Source: Streptomyces canus (GTDB taxonomy: Bacteria; Actinomycetota; Actinomycetes; Streptomycetales; Streptomycetaceae). From it: a stretch of DNA of 64,000 nt. The stretch covers positions 682,001-746,000 of the forward strand of contig NZ_JAUSYQ010000002.1 of assembly GCF_030816965.1 (NCBI RefSeq). Reading direction: 5' to 3'. Shown here in pieces: positions 34,264 to 42,176 of the stretch; within the stretch, counting starts at the first letter, position 1; every line of letters starts with the position of its first letter. The translations under genes were made by a program, and so were the position numbers. Under the pieces are notes generated by a model, which saw only the letters and a program-made list of their open reading frames with translations, searched no databases and had not been told where the DNA came from.

Positions 34264-34487
34264 CTATGGTGGACCACTCACCGTTCGCAGGCCGGTACTG
34301 TCCGTTCCCAGCTTGCGGCAGACGGCCGACAGCGACCGTGTCGCCGTCTGTTCATCGGCGTTCAACTCCTTCGCGATCTCCTCCTCGGTGTGCCCCTGCG
34401 CCGCCAGGTCGCCACCGTGCGTTCGTGTGCCGTGTCCGTCCCGTGCTGAGACGGGGGGCCGGGCGGGTCCGTGTCGACCCAGCCGGA
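34264..34487 (-). pseudogene. Frameshifted remnant of a LuxR-type helix-turn-helix gene
   Basis: Reading the minus strand, one frame gives TAHERTVAT and the next gives LAAQGHTEEEIAKELNADEQ, then TATRSLSAVCRKLGTDS and a stop at 34264. Together they look like the C-terminal DNA-binding domain of a NarL/LuxR-type regulator, broken by a one-base change near 34410 (ACC TGG where ACC CTG is expected). Nothing before TAHERT resembles a receiver or AAA domain. It is a short relic directly after the membrane protein gene and is probably not functional. Confidence 0.55.
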
Positions 34488-35093
34488 TCAGGGCTGGAAG
34501 ACGTGTTCGTACAGCACGGCGAGGAAGTAGACCAGCCCCCCGGCGCCGGCGGCCACGCCCAACGCGGCGCCGTAGCGCGACCCGGCCGTCGCGGCGGCGC
34601 CCCATCCGCACAGGGTGAGCGCCGTGACGATGGCGAAGGCGAGGACGAAGAGCCCCATCACCGTCAGGGCCGCCCAGCCGGCGATCGCCCTGAAGCCGAG
34701 CGTTTCGAGCCCGGTCAGTGGCTGGTCGCGTACCGCGATCGTGGAACCGATGCGGGCGTCGGCCTCGATGACCGCGTCGGTGTCGATCAACCGACCGCCG
34801 GGTGACAGCAGTTGGCCATGGCATTCGGTGGTCGGCTTGTTGTTGTACGTCCGCACGACCGCGCACGAGTCGACGTGCAGTCGCCCCGCGGTCCCGGACA
34901 GTCCGACGGCACCCGCGAGCATCAGCCCGCAGTAGCCGGTCAGCACCACGCCGAACACGAGGGCGAACAGAGCGGCCACGGCCGAACGGAACCGCTCACC
35001 CCGCTCCTCTCCCCGCTTCTTCCACTGCGTCTGCCGGAACGTCCGCAGGCGTTCGGTCTTCTTGAACCGCCGTCTGCCCGCCTTCGACGTCAC
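34488..35093 (-). CDS. Hypothetical membrane protein
   Basis: A protein of about 201 residues with four hydrophobic segments: SAVAALFALVFGVVLTGYCG and LMLAGAVGLSG early, then IAGWAALTVMGLFVLAFAIV and ALGVAAGAGGLVYFLAVLYE. The basic N-terminus (SKAGRRRFKKTERLRTF) should stay inside the cell. A soluble part (HVDSCAVVRTYNNKPTTEC) with a pair of cysteines lies between, probably outside. The GTG at 35093 follows GGGGAGAGG; an ATG at 35123 is also in frame. Either start overlaps the 3-prime end of the CGNR gene by about 100 bases. No function is known. Confidence 0.7.
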   Translation of the reverse strand: MTSKAGRRRFKKTERLRTFRQTQWKKRGEERGERFRSAVAALFALVFGVVLTGYCGLMLAGAVGLSGTAGRLHVDSCAVVRTYNNKPTTECHGQLLSPGGRLIDTDAVIEADARIGSTIAVRDQPLTGLETLGFRAIAGWAALTVMGLFVLAFAIVTALTLCGWGAAATAGSRYGAALGVAAGAGGLVYFLAVLYEHVFQP

Positions 35094-35697
35094 TGCCTCT
35101 CCCCTGCTCCCTGTGACGCTCATGATGCCGTGCCACCCGCGCCCGGTTGCCGCAGGAGGGCTTGCACCACTCCTGGCGCGGATGATCCTTCAGGAAGTAG
35201 CGCACGCAGCGCGGGGCATGGCAAGCGCGCAACCGCCGCCGGTCGGCACCCGCGAGAAAGGCGATCGCGGCCTGCGCGAGTACGGCCGTGAGGTCGGTCC
35301 CCCGCGGCACCGGCTGCCGGTGCACGACGGGTTCGGCGTCGTCGGTCCACTGCAGCACGGGGACGGTCGGGGTGCGGGCGGCTGCCGCGTTGAGGCGGGC
35401 GACGGCTTCGGGGACGGGCAGCAGGCGGGCCGCGTCGGCGGGGCTGGGCTCACCGGGACGCACGGCGCGGGCGAAGAGGGCTCGGACGGCGGCCCGCAGG
35501 TCGCGGACCGCCGCGAGGGTCCCCTCGTCGGCGACGAAGGGCGAGGCGTCCGGCAACGTCTCGGCATGCTCCCGGACCCAGGTGGTGAGACCCGCGAGGT
35601 CGGCCAGGTCGTCGGCGACGCCACCATGTCCGTCGTGCCGGATGGTGAGGGCCAGGTCCAGGGTGAGACGGGCATCCCTGTTGATCGTGTCCTGCAT
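34996..35697 (-). CDS. CGNR zinc-finger transcriptional regulator
   Basis: A protein of about 233 residues. The N-terminal ligand-like domain has DARLTLDLALTIRHDG and TPTVPVLQWTDDAEPV. The C-terminal CGNR zinc finger reads RACHAPRCVRYFLKDH, then QEWCKPSCGNRARVARHHER, with the cysteine pairs and the CGNR signature that binds DNA. The start at 35697 is chosen because TATCAT ends seven bases upstream (leaderless) and family members begin just before this LDL motif; an ATG at 35733 is in frame. The last 30 or so residues after RHHERH are unlike the family and overlap the membrane protein gene. Confidence 0.82.
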   Translation of the reverse strand: MQDTINRDARLTLDLALTIRHDGHGGVADDLADLAGLTTWVREHAETLPDASPFVADEGTLAAVRDLRAAVRALFARAVRPGEPSPADAARLLPVPEAVARLNAAAARTPTVPVLQWTDDAEPVVHRQPVPRGTDLTAVLAQAAIAFLAGADRRRLRACHAPRCVRYFLKDHPRQEWCKPSCGNRARVARHHERHREQGRGSDVEGGQTAVQEDRTPADVPADAVEEAGRGAG

Positions 35698-35761
35698 ACG
35701 GCTAATGATAGGTTCCGCCGCATCCATTAACACGTGGGCCAGGGCCCCTTTGCGCTCACCC

Positions 35762-36004
35762 TCAGGTGAGGTCGAACTCTCCTTCCCGCGCCCCTGACAC
35801 GAACGCGCCCCATTCCGCGGGGGTGAAGATCAGGGAAGGGCTCTCCGGGCGGCCGCTGTTGCGCATCGCGATGAACCCCTCGACGAAGGCGATCTGGACA
35901 TCCCCCAGACCGCGGCTGCTCGAGTGCCAATCGGCGTTGCTCAGGTCCAGCTCCGGCTTCTCCCAGCCCATGAGCGGCTGCTGCTGGATGGTGGTCTCGG
36001 CCAC
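35762..36004 (-). CDS. DUF397 domain protein
   Basis: A protein of 80 residues, the usual size for one DUF397 domain. PELDLSNADWHSSSRGLGDV, the segment VQIAFVEGFIAMRNSGRPES and FTPAEWGAFVSGAREGEFDL are family-typical. The GTG at 36004 is preceded by GGAGGA; the open frame to 36103 has no such site. DUF397 proteins usually accompany an XRE regulator that they may antagonise, but no such partner is adjacent here. The role is unknown. Confidence 0.85.
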   Translation of the reverse strand: MAETTIQQQPLMGWEKPELDLSNADWHSSSRGLGDVQIAFVEGFIAMRNSGRPESPSLIFTPAEWGAFVSGAREGEFDLT

Positions 36005-36099
36005 GTCCGTGCTCCTCCCGATTGCGTCGTCCGCGGCCAGCCTAGCGATCGTGCCCGACCGCCGACAGGCCACGTGAGGGGGACCTTTCAGGAGTCGAT

Positions 36100-37266
36100 T
36101 CACGCATCAGGTGGCTCAGACCCCACGAGCCACATGGAGAAGAACTGGGATCCGCCGCCATAGGCGTGCCCCAGCACCCTGCGGGCGCCCTCCACCTGGT
36201 GTTCCCCGGCCTGTCCGCGTGCCTGGAGCGCGGCCTCCGCGAAGCGGATCATGCCGGAGGCGCCGATCGGATTGGTGGACAGCACGCCGCCCGACATGTT
36301 GACGGGCAGGTCACCGTCCAGCTCGGTGACGCCGGCCTCGGTGAGCTTCCAGCCCTCTCCCTCGTCGGCGAAGCCGAGGTTCTCCAGCCACATGGGCTCG
36401 TACCACGAGAACGGCACGTACATCTCGACGGCGTCGATGTCCCGGCGCGGGTCGGCGATCCCGGCCTGCCGGTACACGTCGGCCGCGCAGTCCTTGCCCG
36501 CCTGGGGCGACACGGCGTCCTTGCCCGCGAAGAGCGTCGGCTCGCTGCGCATGGCGCCGCCCAGCATCCAGGCCGGTGGCCGGGGGGCCCGCGCGGCGCC
36601 CGCCCGGTCGGTGAGCACCATCGCGCAGGCGCCGTCCGAGGACGGGCAGGTCTCGGAGTAGCGGATCGGGTCCCAGAGCATGGGCGAGGCCTGGACCTTC
36701 TCCAGCGTGATGTCGTGCTCGTGCAGATGCGCGTACGGGTTCTTGAGCGCGTTACGTCGGTCCTTGTACGCGACCAGCGAGCCGACCGTGTCCGGTGCGC
36801 CGGTGCGCCGCATGTAGGCGCGCACGTGCGGTGCGAAGAAGCCGCCGGCTCCGGCCAGAAGGGGTTGCTGGAAGGGGATCGGCAGGGACAGGCCCCACAT
36901 GGCGTTGGACTCGGACTGTTTCTCGAAGGCGAGGGTGAGGACGGTGGAGTGCACCCTGGCCGCCACCAGGTTCGCGGCGACCAGCGCCGTGGAGCCGCCG
37001 ACGCTGCCCGCCGTGTGCACCCGCAGCATCGGCTTGCCCACCGCGCCGAGGGCGTCGGCCAGGTACAGCTCCGGCATCATGACGCCCTCGAAGAAGTCGG
37101 GCGCCTTGCCGATCACCACGGCGTCGATGTCGGCCCAGGTCAACTCGGCGTCGTCGAGCGCCCTTCGGGCGGCCTCCCGGACGAGCCCGGCGATCGACAC
37201 GTCCCGGCGGGCCGCGACATGCTTGGTCTGGCCGATTCCTACGACGGCCACGAGCTCCTTGCTCAT
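36100..37266 (-). CDS. Thiolase-fold lipid-transfer-like protein, Ltp3-like
   Basis: A protein of 388 residues with the thiolase fold (VAVVGIGQTKHVAAR start, DIDAVVIGKAPDFFEGVM, VHTAGSVGGSTALVAANLVA, SGGVLSTNPIGASGMIRFAE). The place where true thiolases carry the acyl-accepting Cys reads AGSVGGS. The C-terminal GHPxGxSG motif reads NPIGASG, so both catalytic residues are replaced. Size and position fit M. tuberculosis Ltp3 (Rv3523, 394 residues). Its ATG overlaps the upstream gene by four bases (ATGA), so the two are coupled. It may form a complex with the neighbouring thiolase-like and DUF35 proteins and act on a CoA-bound sterol or isoprenoid side chain. Confidence 0.85.
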   Translation of the reverse strand: MSKELVAVVGIGQTKHVAARRDVSIAGLVREAARRALDDAELTWADIDAVVIGKAPDFFEGVMMPELYLADALGAVGKPMLRVHTAGSVGGSTALVAANLVAARVHSTVLTLAFEKQSESNAMWGLSLPIPFQQPLLAGAGGFFAPHVRAYMRRTGAPDTVGSLVAYKDRRNALKNPYAHLHEHDITLEKVQASPMLWDPIRYSETCPSSDGACAMVLTDRAGAARAPRPPAWMLGGAMRSEPTLFAGKDAVSPQAGKDCAADVYRQAGIADPRRDIDAVEMYVPFSWYEPMWLENLGFADEGEGWKLTEAGVTELDGDLPVNMSGGVLSTNPIGASGMIRFAEAALQARGQAGEHQVEGARRVLGHAYGGGSQFFSMWLVGSEPPDA

Positions 37267-38303
37267 CGCGGATCCCCTTCGAGTACGGCGACCAGGTTCT
37301 GTTGGAGACAGGGCCCGGAGGTGGCGTGGGCGAGGGCCCGGTCGGACTCGCCCCGGTGGATCCGGGCGGCGGCCTCACCGATACGGGCGAGCCCGGCGGC
37401 CATCATCGGGTTGGCGGCGAGGGCGCCGCCGGACGGGTTGACCCGTGTGGAGTCGTCCAGCCGCAGCGCTTTGCGCAGGACGACTTCCTGCGAGGTGAAC
37501 GGCGCGTGCAACTCAGCGGTGTCGACGGGCCTTTCGAAGGCCCCGGCCCGCTCGGCCGCCAGTCGGGTGGAGGGAGAGTCGGTGAGGTCGCGGACGCCGA
37601 GCGAGTGCGCCTCGATACGGTGGTCGATCCCGCGGATCCAGGCGGGGCGCTCGCACAGCTCCCTGGCCCGCTCCCCCGCCGCCAGGACCACGGCGGCGGC
37701 CCCGTCGCCGATGGGCGGGCAGTCTCCGGTGCGGAGTGGCCGTACGAGGTAATCCCCCTGCGGTACAGGGCCTTTGAGCTGTGCGCGCGGGTTGTCGGTC
37801 GCGCGGCTCCGGGCGCCGATGGTCGCCAGCTCGGGTTCGTCCGTGTCACCCGCGTCGATCAGCGCCTGGGCCTGGAGGGCGGCGAGGGCGACGGAGTCGG
37901 GCCACAGGGGGGCTACGTAGTACGGGTCCAGCTGCCGGGTGAGCACATCGCGCAGGGAGCCGGGTGAGGACTTGCCGTACGCGTACACCAGCGCGGTGTC
38001 GGCGTCCCCGGACAGCAGCTTGGTCCACGCTTCGTACAGGGCCCAGGCCCCGTCCATCTCGACGTGCGACTCGGAGATGGGCGGCCAGGCGCCCACGCCG
38101 TCGAGGGCCAGGGTGAAGGAGAAGGCACGCCCCGCGAGGTAGTCACAGGAACCGGAGCAGGTGAAGCCGATGTCGGCGGTCTTCAGACCGGTCTGCGCGA
38201 CGACGTCGTGCAGGACCGGCATGAGCATCTCCACCTCGGAGACTTCCGCGGTGGAGCGCAGGGTGTCGGACTGGGCGAAGGCAATCACAGCGATCTCACG
38301 CAT
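37263..38303 (-). CDS. Thiolase-fold protein, Ltp4-like
   Basis: A protein of 346 residues. MREIAVIAFAQSDTLRSTAE begins a thiolase N-domain. Further motifs are IGFTCSGSCDYLAGRAFSFT, SHVEMDGAWALYEAWTKLLS, GDGAAAVVLAAGERA and, near the end, SGGALAANPMMAAGLARIGE. There is no Cys in the nucleophile loop (VEMDGAWAL) and the late motif has NPMMAAG instead of GHP, so the active site is not that of a classical thiolase. Length and order match Ltp4 (Rv3522, about 354 residues). ATG 38303 is chosen over one at 38351 because the family starts with this REIAVIAFA motif. Confidence 0.83.
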   Translation of the reverse strand: MREIAVIAFAQSDTLRSTAEVSEVEMLMPVLHDVVAQTGLKTADIGFTCSGSCDYLAGRAFSFTLALDGVGAWPPISESHVEMDGAWALYEAWTKLLSGDADTALVYAYGKSSPGSLRDVLTRQLDPYYVAPLWPDSVALAALQAQALIDAGDTDEPELATIGARSRATDNPRAQLKGPVPQGDYLVRPLRTGDCPPIGDGAAAVVLAAGERARELCERPAWIRGIDHRIEAHSLGVRDLTDSPSTRLAAERAGAFERPVDTAELHAPFTSQEVVLRKALRLDDSTRVNPSGGALAANPMMAAGLARIGEAAARIHRGESDRALAHATSGPCLQQNLVAVLEGDPR

Positions 38304-38428
38304 CACTGGGGCTCCAGGCGGTAGAGTCGTCGGCTGCGGAGCGAGAACCAAACCCGCAGAGCAGTTCCTTCCAAAACTTCATAAACCCGGGCTGGTCTCA
38401 ACCCGGCTGGTGCTGATCGCGTGAGACT

Positions 38429-38449
38429 CGATCGTTCGCTGAACGATCG
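38429..38449. promoter_or_regulatory. Inverted repeat upstream of the Ltp4-like gene
   Basis: CGATCGTTC-GCT-GAACGATCG is a perfect nine-base inverted repeat in the 190-base gap between the OB-fold gene and the Ltp4-like gene, 126 bases before the latter's start. Its shape fits a TetR-type operator, or a short terminator hairpin after the OB-fold gene. Confidence 0.5.
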
Positions 38450-38493
38450 GGCAGCGTGAGCCAGGAAGCCCCGTCGTCCGCGAGGGGGCGGAT

Positions 38494-39435
38494 TCAAAGG
38501 AGCTCCTTGTACGTCTCATACTGAGCGTCGGGTTCACCGGTGGGACGGAAGTGGTCGGGAAACCGGCCCCCTTCCGTCCACACCGGCTCGACCCTGAGGC
38601 CCATGCGCACCTGGTCGTACGGGATGCCGCCGATCCGGCCGTGCAGCGCGAGGTCGGCGCCGTCGAGGGCGATGTGGGCGTAGACGTAGGGCACTTCGAT
38701 GTCGAGGTTCTTCGCCTTGATGTTGACGATGCAGAAGGTGGTCACCGTGCCGGCAGGACCCACTTCCACCTGTTCCGATGTGGCCACACCACATGTGGGG
38801 CAGGCACCCCTCGGCGGGACGTACACCTTGCGGCAGGCCGGGCAGCGCTCGCCGACGGCCCGGTGCTCGGCGAGGGCGTTGATGTAGGCGGCCTGGGCGC
38901 GGCCCGGTGAGTAGGTGTAGTCGAGGCGGGCCTGGGCGACGATGCCGTGGACGGGGTCCTCGAACTCGCCCGCGTGGACGGTGACTGCGGAGTCGTCTCC
39001 GTCGTACGGCTCGAAGCAGGCGATGTCGGTGATGGCGCCGCAGCGTTCCTCGGCCCAGCGGATCCGGACGCGCATGCCGGTGCGGACGGCGTCGGGGCCG
39101 GGGGCGTCGAGGGCGTGCAACAGGGCGGTGTCGGCACCGTCGAGCTTCACCAGGACCCAGGCGAAGGGCGTGTCCAGCGGCTGACCGCGGCGGGGTTCGT
39201 GGTTCCAGGCCCAGGTGGTGACGGTGCCGGTGATCCCCACGTGGACGAGGTCGCGGATCTCCTCGGCGGTGACGGGGTCGTACTCGACGGGCGGGACCAG
39301 GGTGCGGCCGTCGCGAGTCGACACGCCGAGGACGACACGCTCGCGCAGGCCGGTCAGGAAGGCGCTCTGGACGGGGCCGAGGGAGCGGGTGAAGGGGAAT
39401 TCGACGACCAGGGGGGCTTTGAGTACTTCGGGCAT
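38494..39435 (-). CDS. Double DUF35 OB-fold/zinc-ribbon protein (Rv3521-like)
   Basis: A protein of 313 residues. The N-terminal half (about 10-150) is an OB-fold without zinc cysteines (FTRSLGPVQSAFLTGLRE, then VGITGTVTTWAWNH). The C-terminal half has the rubredoxin-like zinc ribbon GERCPACRKVYVPPRGACPTCG followed by an OB-fold (VGPAGTVTTFCIVNIKAKNL, YVYAHIALDGADLALHGRIG). DUF35 proteins form obligate complexes with thiolase-like partners, for example ChsH2 with Ltp2, an aldolase of sterol degradation. The two thiolase-like genes directly downstream are the obvious partners. Confidence 0.87.
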   Translation of the reverse strand: MPEVLKAPLVVEFPFTRSLGPVQSAFLTGLRERVVLGVSTRDGRTLVPPVEYDPVTAEEIRDLVHVGITGTVTTWAWNHEPRRGQPLDTPFAWVLVKLDGADTALLHALDAPGPDAVRTGMRVRIRWAEERCGAITDIACFEPYDGDDSAVTVHAGEFEDPVHGIVAQARLDYTYSPGRAQAAYINALAEHRAVGERCPACRKVYVPPRGACPTCGVATSEQVEVGPAGTVTTFCIVNIKAKNLDIEVPYVYAHIALDGADLALHGRIGGIPYDQVRMGLRVEPVWTEGGRFPDHFRPTGEPDAQYETYKELL

Positions 39436-39584
39436 CGAGGGCGTGCCTCCTTCGAGGACGGATGCGCGTGGGTGGGCGGACGGTGGCTCGACAGGCTCCG
39501 CGGTGCAACGCCCGAGGGGCTCGGGGAACTGCGCGACCGGCCTCCGACGGCCCGCAGTGTCCGACGCACCTGCCAGGAAGTCGC

Positions 39585-40385
39585 CTACGCGCGCCGGTAG
39601 AGGGGCTGCCGTTTCTCCGCGAAGGCGCGGGCACCCTCCTTCGCGTCGGCGGTGTCGAAGATCGGCCAGCCGCGCTTGAGTTCGGCGGCCAGGCCCTCGG
39701 TCTCGGTCAACTCGGCGGTCTCGTACACCGAGGCCTTCACCGCCTCCACCGCCAACGGGCCGCAGGCATTGACCAGTTCGGCGATCTCCAAGGCCTTGGT
39801 GAGTGCCGTGGCGTCCGGGACGACGTGACCGACCAGGCCGATGTCGGCGGCCTCGCGTGCGGTGTACGGGCGGCCGGTGAGGAGCATCTCCAGCGCGTGG
39901 GTGCGCGGGATCTGGCGTTGCAGCCGGACCGTGGAGCCGCCGATCGGGAACAGGCCGCGCCTGACCTCGAAGAGGCCGAAGGTCGCGGACTCGCCGGCGA
40001 CCCGGATGTCGGTGCCCTGGAGCATCTCCGTGCCGCCCGCGACGCAGTAGCCCTCGACCGCCGCGATCACCGGTTTGCGGGGGCGGTGGTGCCGCAGCAT
40101 CGCCTTCCAGTGCAGGTCCGGGTCGGCGGTCAGCCGGTCCCGGTACTGCTCGCCGCCGGTGCCCTTGCCCGCGAGGGCCTTGAGGTCCATGCCGGCGCAG
40201 AACGAGTCGCCCGCGCCGGTGAGGACGACCGAGCGGATCGAGTCGTCCGCGTCCGCTTCCAGCCAGCCGTCGTAGAGGCCGACCAGCATCGGCAACGAGA
40301 GCGCGTTCTTCGCCTCCGGCCTGTTGAGCGTGAGCACCAGTGTGGCGCCCTCGCGCTGGATGTTGAGGTGTTCCGTCCCACCCAT
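39585..40385 (-). CDS. Enoyl-CoA hydratase/isomerase (crotonase family, EchA19-like)
   Basis: A crotonase of 266 residues: LVLTLNRPEAKNALSLPM, SVVLTGAGDSFCAGMDLKAL (oxyanion hole strand), KPVIAAVEGYCVAGGTEMLQ and the catalytic region ATFGLFEVRRGLFPIGGSTV, then IPRTHALEMLLTGRPYTA. The start at 40385 follows GGGGAG; the open frame to 40496 lacks a site. Length and divergent position beside a FadD19-like gene fit EchA19 (Rv3516), which hydrates a sterol side-chain enoyl-CoA. That function is inferred from context. Confidence 0.9.
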   Translation of the reverse strand: MGGTEHLNIQREGATLVLTLNRPEAKNALSLPMLVGLYDGWLEADADDSIRSVVLTGAGDSFCAGMDLKALAGKGTGGEQYRDRLTADPDLHWKAMLRHHRPRKPVIAAVEGYCVAGGTEMLQGTDIRVAGESATFGLFEVRRGLFPIGGSTVRLQRQIPRTHALEMLLTGRPYTAREAADIGLVGHVVPDATALTKALEIAELVNACGPLAVEAVKASVYETAELTETEGLAAELKRGWPIFDTADAKEGARAFAEKRQPLYRRA

Positions 40386-40447
40386 CGCCCGTCTCCCCTC
40401 TGCCAGAACGAGAACAGGTTGCAGGAGGCGCCGACGCACTTCAAGGG

Positions 40448-40469
40448 TTTTCTGACAGTCAGTCAGATT
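40448..40469. promoter_or_regulatory. Shared-operator candidate, copy 1
   Basis: TTTTCTGA-CAGTCAG-TCAGATT lies between the divergent EchA19-like and FadD19-like genes, 63 and 94 bases from their starts. TCTGAC and GTCAGA are perfect arms. The same layout (TTTTCTGA, seven bases, TCAGATT) recurs at 52151-52172 upstream of another lipid-related operon, so it is probably the site of one regulator. Confidence 0.7.
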
Positions 40470-40562
40470 TATTCGCGCGAACCCCTTCACAGTCACGCCG
40501 CCCTTTGCTCTGATGACCGGCGAACCGTCGGAGAAGCAGGCCGTGTTGGGTCAGGAGGAGCG

Positions 40563-42176
40563 GTGGAGTACAACCTTGCCGACCTGTTCGAGTCCGTCGT
40601 CGATGTGGTGCCGGACCGTGAGGCGCTCGCGTACATCGACATTCCCGGTACGGGCGCGGAGCGCAGGCTGACGTACGCGGAACTGGACGCCGCGGCCAAT
40701 CGCATCGGCCACCATCTGCTCGACAGCGGATTACGGCCCGGTGAGCACGTCGGGCTGCACCTCTACAACGGGGTGGAGTACGTGCAGACGCTGCTGGGCT
40801 GCCTGAAGGCACGGATCGTCCCGGTCAACGTCAACTACCGCTACGTGGAAGAGGAGTTGGTCTACCTCTACCGGGACGCGGATCTTGTGGGGCTGGTCTT
40901 CGACGCGGAGTTCACGGACCGGGTGGCGGCCGCGCTGCCGCAGGTGGAACGGCTGCGGCACCTGGTGCGGGTCGGGGACGGGGAACCGGGTCGGCTCTCG
41001 GCGGTGGACTTCACGGACGCCGAGGCCGGCGGGTCGCCGGAGCGTGGATTCCCGGCGCGCTCGGCCGACGACCAGTTCATCATCTACACGGGCGGCACCA
41101 CCGGGATGCCCAAGGGTGTCATGTGGCGTCAGGAGGACCTGTTCTTCTCGGGGCTGGGCGGGGGCGCACCCACCGGTGAGCCGGTCAAGCGGCCCGAGGA
41201 ACTCGCCGAGCGGGTCGCCGCGGGCGGGGCGGGGCTCACCTTCTTCCCCACACCGCCGCTGATGCACGGCACCTCCACGCTGACCACCCTCATCGGCTTC
41301 AACTTCGGTCAACGGGTCGTACTGCATCGCAAGTTCGTGCCCGAGGAGGTGCTGCGGACCGTGGAGCGGGAGAAGGTCAGCGCCATGTCGCTGGTGGGTG
41401 ACGCGATGCTGCGGCCGCTCATCGACGCGCTGGAGGGTCCGATGAAGGGCGCCGACATGTCGTCGGTGTTCAGTGTGTCCTCGTCCGGCGCGATCATGTC
41501 GGACACGGTGAGCCGGCAGTTCCGGGCACTCGTCCCGAACGCCATGCTGCTCGACAACTTCGGCTCCTCCGAGTCCGGGTTCAACGGGACGGCGACGGAG
41601 GACTCCGGCCCCGAGCGTGGCTTCCGCGTCCGGGTGAACTCCCGTACCCAGGTGGTCGATCCGGCCACGCACGAGCCGGTGGCCGTGGGTGAGGTGGGCC
41701 GGGTCGCCCAGTGCGGCCATGTGCCGCTCGGCTACTACAACGACCCGCGGAAGACCGCCGACACCTTCTTCGAGAAGGACGGCGAGCGGTGGGTGCTGCT
41801 CGGGGACATGGCCACCGTCGACGAGGAGGGGGTCGTCACCGTCCTCGGCAGGGGCTCGCAGTGCATCAACACGGGCGGCGAGAAGGTGTACCCGGAGGAG
41901 GTCGAGCAGGCGCTCAAGGCGCATCCCGATGTGTACGACGCGCTCGTGGCCGGGGTGCCGGACGTGAAGTGGGGGCACCATGTGGCGGCCGTCGTGCAGT
42001 TGCGCGAGGGTGCGGTGCGGATGTCCCTGGACGACCTCCAGGCGCACTGCCGGACGCGGCTCGCGGGGTACAAGGTGCCGCGCCAGCTGGTGATCGCGGA
42101 GTCCATCCGCCGCTCGCCGAGCGGCAAGGCGGACTACCGGTGGGCGCAGAAGGTGGCGGTGGCGGCCGACGTGTGA
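40563..42176 (+). CDS. Acyl-CoA synthetase, FadD19-like
   Basis: An adenylate-forming enzyme of 537 residues starting at GTG with GGAGGA upstream. The AMP-binding P-loop is FIIYTGGTTGMPKGVMWRQE. Other motifs are FFPTPPLMHGTSTL, NFGSSESGFNGTATE, WVLLGDMATVDEEGVVTVLG, the hinge GRGSQCINTGGEKVYPEEVE and the C-terminal catalytic Lys in SPSGKADYRWA. The sequence resembles M. tuberculosis FadD19, which activates C24/C26 sterol side-chain acids (IIYTGGTTG, GVMWRHED, RSPxGKPDYRWA). It is divergent from the EchA19-like gene and shares the operator at 40448. Confidence 0.9.
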   Translation: MEYNLADLFESVVDVVPDREALAYIDIPGTGAERRLTYAELDAAANRIGHHLLDSGLRPGEHVGLHLYNGVEYVQTLLGCLKARIVPVNVNYRYVEEELVYLYRDADLVGLVFDAEFTDRVAAALPQVERLRHLVRVGDGEPGRLSAVDFTDAEAGGSPERGFPARSADDQFIIYTGGTTGMPKGVMWRQEDLFFSGLGGGAPTGEPVKRPEELAERVAAGGAGLTFFPTPPLMHGTSTLTTLIGFNFGQRVVLHRKFVPEEVLRTVEREKVSAMSLVGDAMLRPLIDALEGPMKGADMSSVFSVSSSGAIMSDTVSRQFRALVPNAMLLDNFGSSESGFNGTATEDSGPERGFRVRVNSRTQVVDPATHEPVAVGEVGRVAQCGHVPLGYYNDPRKTADTFFEKDGERWVLLGDMATVDEEGVVTVLGRGSQCINTGGEKVYPEEVEQALKAHPDVYDALVAGVPDVKWGHHVAAVVQLREGAVRMSLDDLQAHCRTRLAGYKVPRQLVIAESIRRSPSGKADYRWAQKVAVAADV

